64,000 bases of DNA. Source: Amycolatopsis nalaikhensis (GTDB lineage: Bacteria; Actinomycetota; Actinomycetes; Mycobacteriales; Pseudonocardiaceae). A model generated the notes under the pieces. The model had not been told where the DNA came from and searched no databases. It saw only the letters and a list, made by a program, of their open reading frames with translations. The translations under genes and the position numbers were made by a program. Shown piece after piece: positions 25,348 through 34,125 of the stretch (position 1 is the first letter of the stretch; every line of letters starts with the position of its first letter). The DNA is taken from NCBI RefSeq assembly GCF_030264295.1, contig NZ_CP127173.1, positions 6,703,501 through 6,767,500 of the forward strand, read 5' to 3'.

Positions 25348-26283
25348 ATGGCACAGACCGAGATCGCGCTGGACGGCCTGCTGGCGTTCCCCCTCACCCC
25401 GTTCACCGAGGACCTCGAGGTCAACCTCGACGCGCTCGCGGAGAACGTGGAAAGCCACATCGCGGCGGGCGCCGGCGCGCTGTTCGTCGCGTGCGGCACG
25501 GGCGAATTCAGCTCCCTGTCGCCGGCCGAGCACGCCGCGGTGCTCGCGAAGACCCGTGAGGTCGCCGCGGGCCGGGTCCCGGTCTGGGTGGGCGCGGGCG
25601 GGGGTGCCGCCTCGGCGCGGGCCGGGATCGCGGCGGCGCAGGAGGGGGGCGCGGACGGCGTCCTGCTCCTGCCGCCGTACCTGGTCACCGGGCCGCCGTC
25701 GGGCCTGGTCGACTTCGTCCGGTACGCCGTGGGCGACTCGTCGGTGCCGGTGATCGTCTACCACCGCGGCACCGGCGTCTTCACCGCGCAGACGGCGGCG
25801 GCGCTGCTCGACATCCCGTCCGTCGTCGGCCTCAAGGACGGCTACGGCGACGTCGAGGTGATGACCCGGATCGTCACCACCATCCGCGCGCTGGACACCG
25901 ACCGGGCGCGGAAGTTCCTGTTCTTCAACGGGTTGCCGACCGCGGAGGTGTCGGCCAAGGCGTACGCCTCGATCGGCGTCGCGCGGTACTCCTCGGCGGT
26001 GCACTGCTTCGCGCCGGAGATCGCGCACCGCTTCCACCGCGCGCTCGGCGAGGGCGACACGCGCGTGATGGACGCGCTGCTGACCGGCTTCTACCTGCCG
26101 CTGGTGGCGTTGCGCGACGAGACGCCTGGTTTCGCGGTGTCGCTGGTCAAGGCCGCCGCCCGGCTGCGCGGCGACAAGGTCGGCCCGGTCCGGCCGCCGC
26201 TGGTCGAGCCGACGCCGGAGCAGATCCACCGGCTCGAGAAGATCGTGGAGGACGGCTTCGTCACGCTGAAGGGGCTCGGCTGA
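25348..26283 (+). CDS. kdgD: 5-dehydro-4-deoxyglucarate dehydratase
   Basis: The 311-residue protein is a DapA/NAL-superfamily TIM barrel. The Schiff-base Lys is K163 in VVGLKDGYGD, and the partner Tyr lies in VIVYHRGTG. FPLTPF at the N-terminus and ACGTGEFSSLSP, where aldolases have GGTGE, are typical of KdgD. It dehydrates and decarboxylates 5-keto-4-deoxyglucarate to 2-oxoglutarate semialdehyde. It sits between the symporter and the glucarate dehydratase-like gene and ends in a TGATG overlap with the latter. Confidence 0.92.
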   Translation: MAQTEIALDGLLAFPLTPFTEDLEVNLDALAENVESHIAAGAGALFVACGTGEFSSLSPAEHAAVLAKTREVAAGRVPVWVGAGGGAASARAGIAAAQEGGADGVLLLPPYLVTGPPSGLVDFVRYAVGDSSVPVIVYHRGTGVFTAQTAAALLDIPSVVGLKDGYGDVEVMTRIVTTIRALDTDRARKFLFFNGLPTAEVSAKAYASIGVARYSSAVHCFAPEIAHRFHRALGEGDTRVMDALLTGFYLPLVALRDETPGFAVSLVKAAARLRGDKVGPVRPPLVEPTPEQIHRLEKIVEDGFVTLKGLG

Positions 26284-27539
26284 TGAAGATCCTGGACGTG
26301 GTGCTGACGCCGGTCGCGTTCGCCGACCCGCCGCTGCTCAACGTGATGGGCGTGCACGAGCCCTTCGCGCTGCGCAGTGTCGTGCAGGTGAAGTGCGAGG
26401 ACGGCGTCGTCGGGCTGGGTGAGTCCTATGGGGACTCCGCGTTCCTCGGCGAGGTGCGCAAGGTGCTGCCGCGGCTGCGCGGCCACGACGTTTTCGATCT
26501 GCCCGGCCTGCAGCGGCTGGTCGCCGAGGCGCTGGCGGACACCGTGCTGACCGACGCGCACGGCCTGATCGGCGGCTTCTCCATCCGCAAGACCGTGGCG
26601 AGCGTGTACTCCCTGTTCGAGGTCGCCTGCCTGGACGCGCAGGGCCACTACCTCGGCCGCCCGGTGACCGACCTGCTCGGCGGCAAGGCCCGCGACGCCG
26701 TCGAGTTCTCCGCGTACCTGTTCTACAAGTACGGCAAGCACGTCGACGGCCGCGAAGACACCTGGGGCGAGATCACCACGCCGGAAACCCTGGTGGGTTC
26801 GGCGAAGCGGATGATCGACGAGTACGGCTTCCGCTCGATCAAGCTCAAGGGCGGCGTCTTCGAGCCCGCGCAGGAGGTCGACGGGATCCGCGCGCTGGCC
26901 GAGGCGTTCCCCGGGCACCCGCTGCGGATCGACCCGAACGGCGCGTGGACGGTCGAGACCGGCATCCGCGTGGCATCCGAATTGGACGGTGTGCTGGAGT
27001 ACCTCGAAGATCCGACGCCGGGAATCGAGGGCATGGCGCGGGTGGCGGCCGAGGCGTCGATGCCGCTGGCCACCAACATGTGCGTGGTGAACCACGGCGA
27101 CCTCGAGCCGGGCTTCCGGGCCCGCGCGATCGGCGTGCTGCTGTCGGACCACCACTTCTGGGGCGGCCTGCGGGCGACGCAGGCGCTGTCGGTGACGTGT
27201 GAGAGCTTCGGCGTCGGCCTGTCGATGCACTCCAACAGCCACCTCGGGATCAGCCTGGCCGCGATGGTCCAGGTCGCCGCGGCGACGCCACACCTGACCT
27301 ACGCCTGCGACACGCACTGGCCGTGGAAGGTCGAGGACGTCATCCAGCCGGGTGTGCTGGAGTTCCGCGAGGGTGCCGTCGCGGTGCCGACCACGCCGGG
27401 GCTCGGGATCACCCTCGACGAGGACGCCCTGGCCCGCCTGCACGAGAACTACGTCCGATGTGGACTGACCAAACGGGACGACGTGACCTACATGCGCCGG
27501 TACGTGGCCGGGTTCGAGCCGAACACGGCGAGGTGGTGA
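26283..27539 (+). CDS. gudD: Glucarate dehydratase-like enolase-superfamily enzyme
   Basis: The 418-residue protein has the enolase-superfamily capping domain and barrel. The general base KxK is K187/K189 in SIKLKGG, metal ligands lie in RIDPNGAW and YLEDPTPG, and the catalytic His region is SMHSNSHLGISLAAMVQ, all as in glucarate/galactarate dehydratases. It should convert D-glucarate or a related aldarate to 5-keto-4-deoxyglucarate for the preceding dehydratase. Start codon overlaps the upstream stop. Glucarate is preferred because of pathway context; galactarate activity is equally possible. Confidence 0.88.
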   Translation: MKILDVVLTPVAFADPPLLNVMGVHEPFALRSVVQVKCEDGVVGLGESYGDSAFLGEVRKVLPRLRGHDVFDLPGLQRLVAEALADTVLTDAHGLIGGFSIRKTVASVYSLFEVACLDAQGHYLGRPVTDLLGGKARDAVEFSAYLFYKYGKHVDGREDTWGEITTPETLVGSAKRMIDEYGFRSIKLKGGVFEPAQEVDGIRALAEAFPGHPLRIDPNGAWTVETGIRVASELDGVLEYLEDPTPGIEGMARVAAEASMPLATNMCVVNHGDLEPGFRARAIGVLLSDHHFWGGLRATQALSVTCESFGVGLSMHSNSHLGISLAAMVQVAAATPHLTYACDTHWPWKVEDVIQPGVLEFREGAVAVPTTPGLGITLDEDALARLHENYVRCGLTKRDDVTYMRRYVAGFEPNTARW

Positions 27540-27543
27540 CCCG

Positions 27544-28671
27544 GTGAAGGTGACGGGATACGCCTACCCCTGGGACGTGCTGGAGTCCGGCTTCGCCGCG
27601 CGGGTCCGCGACCTGGGCGTCGACGAGGTGGCCGTCGCGCTGTCGTACCACAGCGCCCGCGCGGCGACGCCGTGGTCGCCGTCGCGGATCGCGGTCGTGG
27701 CTCGGCACGCGGCGTTCTACCGGCCGGTTTCCGAGGGATGGGGCGCGCTGCGTCCGTCCACTCCGGACTGGGTGACTGCGGAGGACTCCGGTGGCGACGC
27801 CGTCCGGCTGCTCACCGAAGCCGGGATCCCGGCGGCCGCCTGGATCGTGCTGACCCACAACTCCCAGCTCGGTTACGAGCACCCGGACGTCGTGGTGCGC
27901 AACTGCTTCGGCGAGCCGTACCCGTGGGCGCTGTGCCCGGCGCAGCCCGCGGTGCGCGAGTACGCCGCGACCGTCGTCGCCGAGTCCGTCGCCGGGCTGG
28001 AGCTGTCGTCGGTGATCCTCGAAGCCTGCGGGCCGCTCGGTGCGGTACACCAGCACCAGCACGAGAAGACCGACGGCGTGTGGGCGCCCGCGGTGGCCCG
28101 GCTGCTGTCGATCTGCTGCTGCGACGCCTGCGCTGCTTCGTGGGACGTCGACGCGGAGACCGTCCGGGCCCAGCTCGTCGAGGAGGTCCGGCGGTTGATC
28201 GCGACCGGCGACCTCGGCGTCACCGGGGACCGGTTGCCGCCCGAGCTGACCCAGCTGCTGTTGCGCACCCGGCAGCAGGCCACGGACGAGCTGCGGGCCG
28301 CCGTGCTCGCGAAGCTGCCCGCGGGCGTCCGGATCGTGCTGCACGGCGCGCTCGACCCGTGGGTCACCGGCGCGCTGCCCGGGCTGACGCCGTCCGCTGC
28401 CGACGACGTCGACGCGGTCGTAGTGTTCGGCTGGGCGCCCGCCACGGGTGCCGAAGCCGTCGCCGCGGCTCGCGAGGCGCTGCCCGAGCGGGTCGCGATC
28501 GGCAGCTACATCACCGCGGTCGCCGCCGCGCCGGTGCCGGACATCGCCGCCTACGTCGGCGAGCTGGCCAAGGCGGGCGCGGCCGAGCTGCACCTGTACC
28601 ACCTCGGACTGGCCGGTCCGGGTCGCTGGCCCGACCTGGAAACGGCCACCGCCGCCGCCCACGAGAACTGA
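27544..28671 (+). CDS. Unrecognised TIM-barrel-like protein in the uronate operon
   Basis: I do not recognise this 375-residue protein. It has no signal peptide or membrane helix. Alternating hydrophobic strands and Ala-rich helices suggest a TIM barrel: VAVALSYHS, AAWIVLTHNS, SVILEACGP, VRIVLHGAL, AVVVFGWAP. E160 in LEACG sits at a strand end where glycosidases place the acid, H168-H172 lie in VHQHQHEK, and CCCDACAASW at 191-200 resembles the C-x-C-x2-C-x3-W/F signature of several uncharacterised glycosidase-like barrels. It lies 4 bp after the dehydratase gene and 15 bp before the aldehyde dehydrogenase, so it is part of the pathway. Candidate roles are hydrolysis of an aldaro-lactone or of an imported uronide; both are inferences. 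Confidence 0.75.
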   Translation: MKVTGYAYPWDVLESGFAARVRDLGVDEVAVALSYHSARAATPWSPSRIAVVARHAAFYRPVSEGWGALRPSTPDWVTAEDSGGDAVRLLTEAGIPAAAWIVLTHNSQLGYEHPDVVVRNCFGEPYPWALCPAQPAVREYAATVVAESVAGLELSSVILEACGPLGAVHQHQHEKTDGVWAPAVARLLSICCCDACAASWDVDAETVRAQLVEEVRRLIATGDLGVTGDRLPPELTQLLLRTRQQATDELRAAVLAKLPAGVRIVLHGALDPWVTGALPGLTPSAADDVDAVVVFGWAPATGAEAVAAAREALPERVAIGSYITAVAAAPVPDIAAYVGELAKAGAAELHLYHLGLAGPGRWPDLETATAAAHEN

Positions 28672-28686
28672 GGAGCTGTTCCCCTG

Positions 28687-30141
28687 ATGAGCCAGGCCAC
28701 CGACGCCGTGACGCTCGAGAAGATCCTCCCGGGGGCCGCCGCGGCCGCCCGCCCCGCCGCCGAAGCGACCCCGGCCGAGCGCGCTCGCTGGCTGGTCGCC
28801 GCCGCCGACGCGCTCGACGCCGCCGCGGACGACCTCGTCCCGCTGGCCCACGCCGAGACCCACCTGCCCGAGGCGCCCCGGCTGCGCGGCGAGCTGAAGC
28901 GCACGACGTTCCAGCTGCGCCTGTTCGGCGAGGTCCTGACCGACGGCGAGTTCCTCGGCGCCACCGTCGACCACGCCGACCCGGACTGGCCCATGGGCCC
29001 GCGTCCGGACATCCGCCGCGTCAAGGTCGCGATCGGCCCGGTGCTGGTGTTCGCCGCGAGCAACTTCCCGTTCGCGTTCAGCGTCGCGGGTGGCGACACG
29101 GCGTCCGCGCTGGCCGCGGGCTGCCCGGTGATCGTCAAGGCCCACCCCGGCCACCCGGAGCTGTCCGCGCTGACCGGCCGGATCGTGCGCGAAGCCCTGA
29201 TCGGCGCGGGTGCGCCGGAAGGCATCTTCGACGTGATCTTCGGGCAGGAGGAAGGCGTCACGGCGCTGAAGGACCCGCGGCTCGGGGCGGCGTCGTTCAC
29301 CGGGTCGATCCCCGGCGGGCGGGCCCTGTTCGACATCGCGAACGCGCGGCCGCGGCCGATCCCGTTCTACGGCGAGCTGGGCAGCGTCAACCCGGTCGTC
29401 GTGACCGAGGCGGCGATCGCCGCGCGCGGGGAAGCCGTCGCCAAGGGCTACGCCGGGTCGTTCACGCTCGGCGCCGGGCAGTTCTGCACCAAGCCGGGCC
29501 TGCTGTTCCTGCCGGAGGACCACGGCCTGACTTCGACTTTGAAGGACGCGCTCGACGGCGCGGCGGCCCAGCCGATGCTGAACGACCGCATCGCGGCCGG
29601 GTACGCCGACAAGCTCGCGCAGCTGCGGGAGGTGCCCGGGGTCGACGTCGTGTCCTCGTCGGCTTCTTCCGCGCCCGCGTTCACGCCGACGTTGCTGGCT
29701 ACCACCGGCAAGCAGTTCCTCGAGGGCGGCGACACCGTGCACGAGGAGTGCTTCGGGCCGGCGTCGCTGATCGTCACCTACGCCGACCAGGCCGAGCTGC
29801 TGCGCTTGCTCGACGTCGTCGAACCGGGGCTCACCGCCACGATCCACGGCGAGGAGTCCGATGTGGACTGGCTGCGGCCGGTGCTGCCGTCGCTGGCCCG
29901 CATCGCCGGACGGCTGCTGTGGAACGACTGGCCCACCGGCGTCACGGTGAGCTGGGCCCAGCAGCACGGCGGCCCGTACCCGGCCACGACCGCCCCGACG
30001 ACGACGTCCGTCGGCACGGCGGCGATCGAGCGGTTCCTGCGCCCGATCGCCTGGCAGGGCTTCCCCGACGCGTTGCTGCCCGAACCCCTCCAGGAGGCCA
30101 ACCCCTGGCAGCTGCCCCGCCGCACCGACGGCTCCCGCTGA
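28687..30141 (+). CDS. 2-oxoglutarate semialdehyde dehydrogenase (ALDH superfamily)
   Basis: The 484-residue protein has aldehyde dehydrogenase landmarks: AASNFPFAFSVAGGDTASAL in the NAD-binding region, catalytic base E230 in YGELGS and nucleophile C267 in GQFCTKPG. ASNFPFAFS and the GGDTA text are typical of the branch that oxidises 2-oxoglutarate (alpha-ketoglutarate) semialdehyde, the last step of the oxidative aldarate pathway. It would deliver 2-oxoglutarate to the TCA cycle. It is the final gene of the operon and is followed by a strong hairpin. ATG 28687 was chosen from the family N-terminus. Confidence 0.9.
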   Translation: MSQATDAVTLEKILPGAAAAARPAAEATPAERARWLVAAADALDAAADDLVPLAHAETHLPEAPRLRGELKRTTFQLRLFGEVLTDGEFLGATVDHADPDWPMGPRPDIRRVKVAIGPVLVFAASNFPFAFSVAGGDTASALAAGCPVIVKAHPGHPELSALTGRIVREALIGAGAPEGIFDVIFGQEEGVTALKDPRLGAASFTGSIPGGRALFDIANARPRPIPFYGELGSVNPVVVTEAAIAARGEAVAKGYAGSFTLGAGQFCTKPGLLFLPEDHGLTSTLKDALDGAAAQPMLNDRIAAGYADKLAQLREVPGVDVVSSSASSAPAFTPTLLATTGKQFLEGGDTVHEECFGPASLIVTYADQAELLRLLDVVEPGLTATIHGEESDVDWLRPVLPSLARIAGRLLWNDWPTGVTVSWAQQHGGPYPATTAPTTTSVGTAAIERFLRPIAWQGFPDALLPEPLQEANPWQLPRRTDGSR

Positions 30142-30145
30142 CCCC

Positions 30146-30191
30146 GTCGTGAGTGGCAATTCGGGTTAGAACCCTAATTGCCACTCACGAC
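30146..30191 (+). terminator. Long hairpin terminator ending the uronate operon
   Basis: Two 21-base arms (30146-30166 and 30171-30191) pair at 20 of 21 positions around a 4-base loop; the ends are GTCGTGAGTGGCAATT and AATTGCCACTCACGAC. CATCTTTT follows, giving a short T-run. The arm length exceeds what termination needs, so it may also be a dispersed repeat of this lineage. Confidence 0.8.
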
Positions 30192-30267
30192 ATCTTTTCC
30201 GCCGCCGCACAACCGAATCCCGTTCCCCTTTCCCCGCAAGCCGAGGATCTTCCTGGGAGGCATTGTC

Positions 30268-32625
30268 ATGCCCGTGAACCGGAGAATCGCCCTGCGCGGC
30301 GGCGCGCTGGCGGCCGCTTCGACCGTGTTGCTCACCCGGCCCGCCTTCGCGTCGGCGGCCACCCCGGTGGCCGTGACCGGAACTGCGGTACCGGCCGCGA
30401 CCGCGCCGATCGTCGCCGCCTACCGGCAGCTGCAGACCGGCATCAACCGGCCGTCGCCGGAACGCACCGAGGCGCTGGCCAACCTCGGTCGTGTCGCCAA
30501 GGCCTACCACGCGAGCATGTCCGTCGCCGGGGGTGGTGCTCCACTGTGGACGGACCTGCCACTCGGCCCGGGCAGCGACTACACGACGTCGATGTACGCA
30601 CGGCTGCGTGCGATCGCCGTCGACTGGGGCACGCCGGGCGGCGCGCTGGCCGGCGACCCGGCGGTGCTCGACCGGATCAAGGCCGCGCTCGAGCTGATCT
30701 ACGCCAGCCAGTACAACGAGAACGTCGGCGAGATCGGCAACTGGTACACCTACGAGATCGGCATCCCGTACTACCTGCTGCACACGCTTTCGGTGGTCGC
30801 CGACGAGCTGACCGCCGACGAACTGGCCCGCTACCTCCGGCCGGTCAAGCGGTTCGTCGGTGACCCGAACCGGCGCGCGAACAACGCGTCGGTGATCGAG
30901 ACCGGCGCCAACCGCGCGGACAAGGCGCTCATCTCCATCGTGTCCGGCGCGATGCTCGGTGACACCGCCTGGATCAAGACCGGCATCGACGCGCTCACCG
31001 ACGTCGCGGGCGGCGGTGCGGCGAGCGTCGTCGCGAAGCTCGACCGCGCGGCCGGGGACGGCTTCCACGTCGACGGTTCCTTCATCCAGCACGACACGAT
31101 CCCGTACCCCGGGCACTACGGCATCGTGCTGCTCACCGCGCTCGCCGGGGCCATCCACGTCACGCAGGGCACCGAGTACGCGCTGCCGCAGGCGTTGAAG
31201 GACAAGATCTACGCCCTGGTCGCCGACAGCTTCGCGCCGTTCGTCTACGCGGGCGCGCTGATGGAGCCGGTGCGCGGCCGGATGCTGTCGCGGCAGGGGG
31301 AGACCGGTCACGACATCGGCCACCAGCTGACCGTCGCGACGCTCGTGCTGGCGCGGACGGCGTCGGGCAAGACGAAGTCGGACCTCAACGCCCTCGCCGC
31401 GAAGTGGATCAAGGAAGGCGAGTACGCGCCGTTCCTGAAGATCCCGGACCCGGAACGGTTCGCGCCGGGCCCGGACCTCGTGGCGACGCCGGGCATCGAG
31501 TTCGCGCAGGACATGCTCGACTCGGGCGCGCGCCCGGCGCGCGTCACGGCCACGCACCGGATCTTCGGCCAGCAGGACCGGCTGGTGCACGTCACCGAGG
31601 ACTGGTCGGCCTCCCTCGGCGTCAGCTCGACGCGGATCTCGCGCTACGAAGCCATCAACGGCCAGAACCTCAAGGGCTTCTACGTCGGCGACGGCGTGCT
31701 CTACACGTTCCTGCCGAACGCGAAGGGCCACTACACCGACGCGTACTGGCCGACGGTGGACCCGCTCCTGCTGCCGGGCACGACCGAGAACGACGGCCCG
31801 GCCGACCCGAAGTTCGGCGGCGTGCCGGTGGGCCCGAACCCGCACACCGGCGGCGTCCGGTGGGACGCGCGCCACGGCGCCTGGGCGATGGACTTCAAGT
31901 CCTGGGACGGCTCGCTCGTCGCCAAGAAGTCGTGGTTCTTCACGCCGAACGGGATCGTCTGCCTCGGCGCCGGGATCACCGACACCTCCGGCCACGCCGT
32001 GCGCACGACGATCGAGAACCGCAACCTCGGCGAGGGCGGTGGCGGCGCGCTCCTCGCGGACGGCCGCCGGATCGCCACCGACCTCGGCAAGGCGTGCGCG
32101 CTGCGCAAGCCGCGCTGGGTGCACCTCGAGAACGTCGGTGGATACGTCCACCTCGACGACGCTTCGGTGACGGCGTTGCGCGAAGACCGGACCGGCGCCT
32201 GGCGCGACATCGACACCGGCGCCAACACCAAGGGCACGACGACGCCGAACACGCGCCGCTACCAGAAGCTGGTGCTGGAGCACGGCGTGCAGCCGGTCGA
32301 CGCGACGTACGCGTACGCGGTGCTGCCGGGCGCGTCCGTGCTCGGGACGCTGACGGCGTCCTGGGCGTGGCACGTCCGGGCGAACACCGCGACCGTGCAG
32401 GCGGTCCGGGTGGCGGACGGAACGCTGCTGGCCAACTTCTTCGCCGCGGGCTCGGTCGACGACGTCACCGTGTCCGGGCCCGCGTCCGTCGCGCTCGGGC
32501 GGCGCGAGCTGGCCGTCTCGGACCCGACGCAGACGCAGGACAGCGTCACGGTGACGGTCCGCGGCAAGTCCGTCGAGGTGCCGCTGAAGGGCAGCTTCGG
32601 TGCGACGAAGGTGGTGCGGTTGTAG
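30268..32625 (+). CDS. Tat-exported polysaccharide lyase family 8
   Basis: The 785-residue protein starts at ATG 30268 with GGGAGG upstream. NRRIALRGG near residue 4 is a twin-arginine signal. The catalytic (alpha/alpha)-toroid shows NWYTYEIGIP, N215 in TGANRADKAL, H275 and Y284 in IQHDTIPYPGHYG (nine residues apart, as in hyaluronate lyase) and Arg residues in RGRMLSR at 336-342; beta-sandwich domains follow. PL8 enzymes cut hyaluronan, chondroitin or xanthan by beta-elimination. Placed after the uronate operon, it probably supplies uronate-containing sugars outside the cell. No unsaturated glucuronyl hydrolase (GH88) is nearby, so the full route is not complete here. Confidence 0.9.
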   Translation: MPVNRRIALRGGALAAASTVLLTRPAFASAATPVAVTGTAVPAATAPIVAAYRQLQTGINRPSPERTEALANLGRVAKAYHASMSVAGGGAPLWTDLPLGPGSDYTTSMYARLRAIAVDWGTPGGALAGDPAVLDRIKAALELIYASQYNENVGEIGNWYTYEIGIPYYLLHTLSVVADELTADELARYLRPVKRFVGDPNRRANNASVIETGANRADKALISIVSGAMLGDTAWIKTGIDALTDVAGGGAASVVAKLDRAAGDGFHVDGSFIQHDTIPYPGHYGIVLLTALAGAIHVTQGTEYALPQALKDKIYALVADSFAPFVYAGALMEPVRGRMLSRQGETGHDIGHQLTVATLVLARTASGKTKSDLNALAAKWIKEGEYAPFLKIPDPERFAPGPDLVATPGIEFAQDMLDSGARPARVTATHRIFGQQDRLVHVTEDWSASLGVSSTRISRYEAINGQNLKGFYVGDGVLYTFLPNAKGHYTDAYWPTVDPLLLPGTTENDGPADPKFGGVPVGPNPHTGGVRWDARHGAWAMDFKSWDGSLVAKKSWFFTPNGIVCLGAGITDTSGHAVRTTIENRNLGEGGGGALLADGRRIATDLGKACALRKPRWVHLENVGGYVHLDDASVTALREDRTGAWRDIDTGANTKGTTTPNTRRYQKLVLEHGVQPVDATYAYAVLPGASVLGTLTASWAWHVRANTATVQAVRVADGTLLANFFAAGSVDDVTVSGPASVALGRRELAVSDPTQTQDSVTVTVRGKSVEVPLKGSFGATKVVRL

Positions 32626-32645
32626 GGGCCGTTACGCTGACGTCC

Positions 32646-34121
32646 ATGACCACCGCCGAGCACGTGGACGTCCTGATCGTGGGGGCCGGGCTGTCCGGGG
32701 TCGGTGCGGCGTGCCGGATCCAGGAGCGACTGCCCGGCAAGACGTACGCGATCCTCGAGGCGCGGGACACGATCGGCGGCACCTGGGACCTGTTCCGCTA
32801 CCCGGGCATCCGGTCCGATTCGGACATGTTCACCCTCGGCTACCCGTTCCGGCCGTGGAAGAACCCGAAAGCGATCGCGGACGGGCCGTCGATCCTGAGC
32901 TACATCCGGGAGACGGCGGCCGCGCACGGGGTCGTCGACCGGATCCGCTTCGGCCACCGCGTGATGCGGGCGTCGTGGTCGTCGGCCGACGCGCGGTGGA
33001 CGGTCTCGACCGAGCATGGCGCGACGTTCACGTGCCGGTTCCTGTACCTGTGCAGTGGTTACTACTCGTACGAGTCCGGGCACGTCGTCGACTTCCCGGG
33101 CCGGGCGGAGTTCCGCGGCGAGATCGTGCACCCGCAGCACTGGCCCGCGTCGCTGGACTGCACGGGCAAGCGGGTGGTGGTGATCGGCAGCGGTGCGACG
33201 GCGGTGACGCTCGTCCCGGCGCTCGCTTCGGATGCTTCGCACGTGACGATGCTGCAGCGGTCGCCGTCGTACATCGTGGCGCGCCCAGGCCACGACGCGC
33301 TGGCCGATCGCCTCCGCGCGCTGCTGCCGGAGAAGCTCGCGCACCGGCTGGTGCGCGGCAAGAACGTGGTCATGGGGACGCTGTTCTTCCAGCTGATGCG
33401 GCGGCTGCCGGACCGCGCGGCCCTGGCGCTGCGCAAGCGCGTGGCGGCCCAGCTGCCGGAGTCGATCCCGGTCGACCCGCACTTCGTGCCGTCGTACGAC
33501 CCGTGGGACCAGCGGCTGTGCCTGGTGCCGGACGCGGACCTGTTCCGGGCGCTGCGCTCGGGCAAGGCGGACATCGTGACCGACCGGATCGAGCGGTTCA
33601 CCGCGGACGGCGTGCTGCTCGCGTCGGGCCGGTTGCTCGAGGCGGACGTGATCGTGACGGCGACCGGGCTGAAGCTGGTGGCGTTCGGCGGGATCGCGCT
33701 GGAGGTCGACGGCCGGGCGATCGAGCCGGGGGAGCAGCGGGCCTACAAGGGCATGATGTTCGGCGGGATCCCGAACCTGGCGTGGTGCGTGGGCTACACG
33801 AACAACTCGTGGACGCTGCGCGCGGACCTGACCTCGCAGTACGTGTGCCGCCTGCTTGCGCACCTGGACAGCCGCGGGTTCGCATACTGCGTCCCGGACC
33901 CGTCTTCGGCGTCTTCGGCGGGCGAGCCGCGCCCGATCGTGGACCTGCAGTCGGGGTACATCAAACGGGCCGCCCCCGGCCTGCCGAAGCAGGGCGGGCG
34001 ACGGCCCTGGATGATGCGCCAGAACTACCTGCTGGACCTGGCGGACATGCGCTTCAACCGCCTCGACGACGGGGTGATGCGCTTCGGCCGCGCGGGGGCC
34101 CGGGCCGGCGCCGCCCGGTGA
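32646..34121 (+). CDS. Baeyer-Villiger/flavin-containing monooxygenase (EthA-like)
   Basis: The 491-residue protein has two Rossmann motifs, VGAGLSGVG near residue 12 for FAD and VIGSGATAV near 180 for NADPH, with the Baeyer-Villiger signature FRGEIVHPQHWP at 156-167 between them (F-x-G-x3-H-x3-W-P satisfied). TWDLFRYPGIRSDSDMFTLG is strongly typical of the EthA-like group. It would insert oxygen into ketones or oxidise sulfur compounds with NADPH. ATG 32646 is 20 bp after the lyase stop, and an AraC gene follows by 4 bp, probably its regulator. Substrate unknown. Confidence 0.92.
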   Translation: MTTAEHVDVLIVGAGLSGVGAACRIQERLPGKTYAILEARDTIGGTWDLFRYPGIRSDSDMFTLGYPFRPWKNPKAIADGPSILSYIRETAAAHGVVDRIRFGHRVMRASWSSADARWTVSTEHGATFTCRFLYLCSGYYSYESGHVVDFPGRAEFRGEIVHPQHWPASLDCTGKRVVVIGSGATAVTLVPALASDASHVTMLQRSPSYIVARPGHDALADRLRALLPEKLAHRLVRGKNVVMGTLFFQLMRRLPDRAALALRKRVAAQLPESIPVDPHFVPSYDPWDQRLCLVPDADLFRALRSGKADIVTDRIERFTADGVLLASGRLLEADVIVTATGLKLVAFGGIALEVDGRAIEPGEQRAYKGMMFGGIPNLAWCVGYTNNSWTLRADLTSQYVCRLLAHLDSRGFAYCVPDPSSASSAGEPRPIVDLQSGYIKRAAPGLPKQGGRRPWMMRQNYLLDLADMRFNRLDDGVMRFGRAGARAGAAR

Positions 34122-34125
34122 GCCG

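Noticed and set aside
27409..30159. Open frame of about 900 codons antisense to the uronate operon
   Set aside because: Mirror of GC3-biased genes whose products have clear active sites; no ribosome site or motif.
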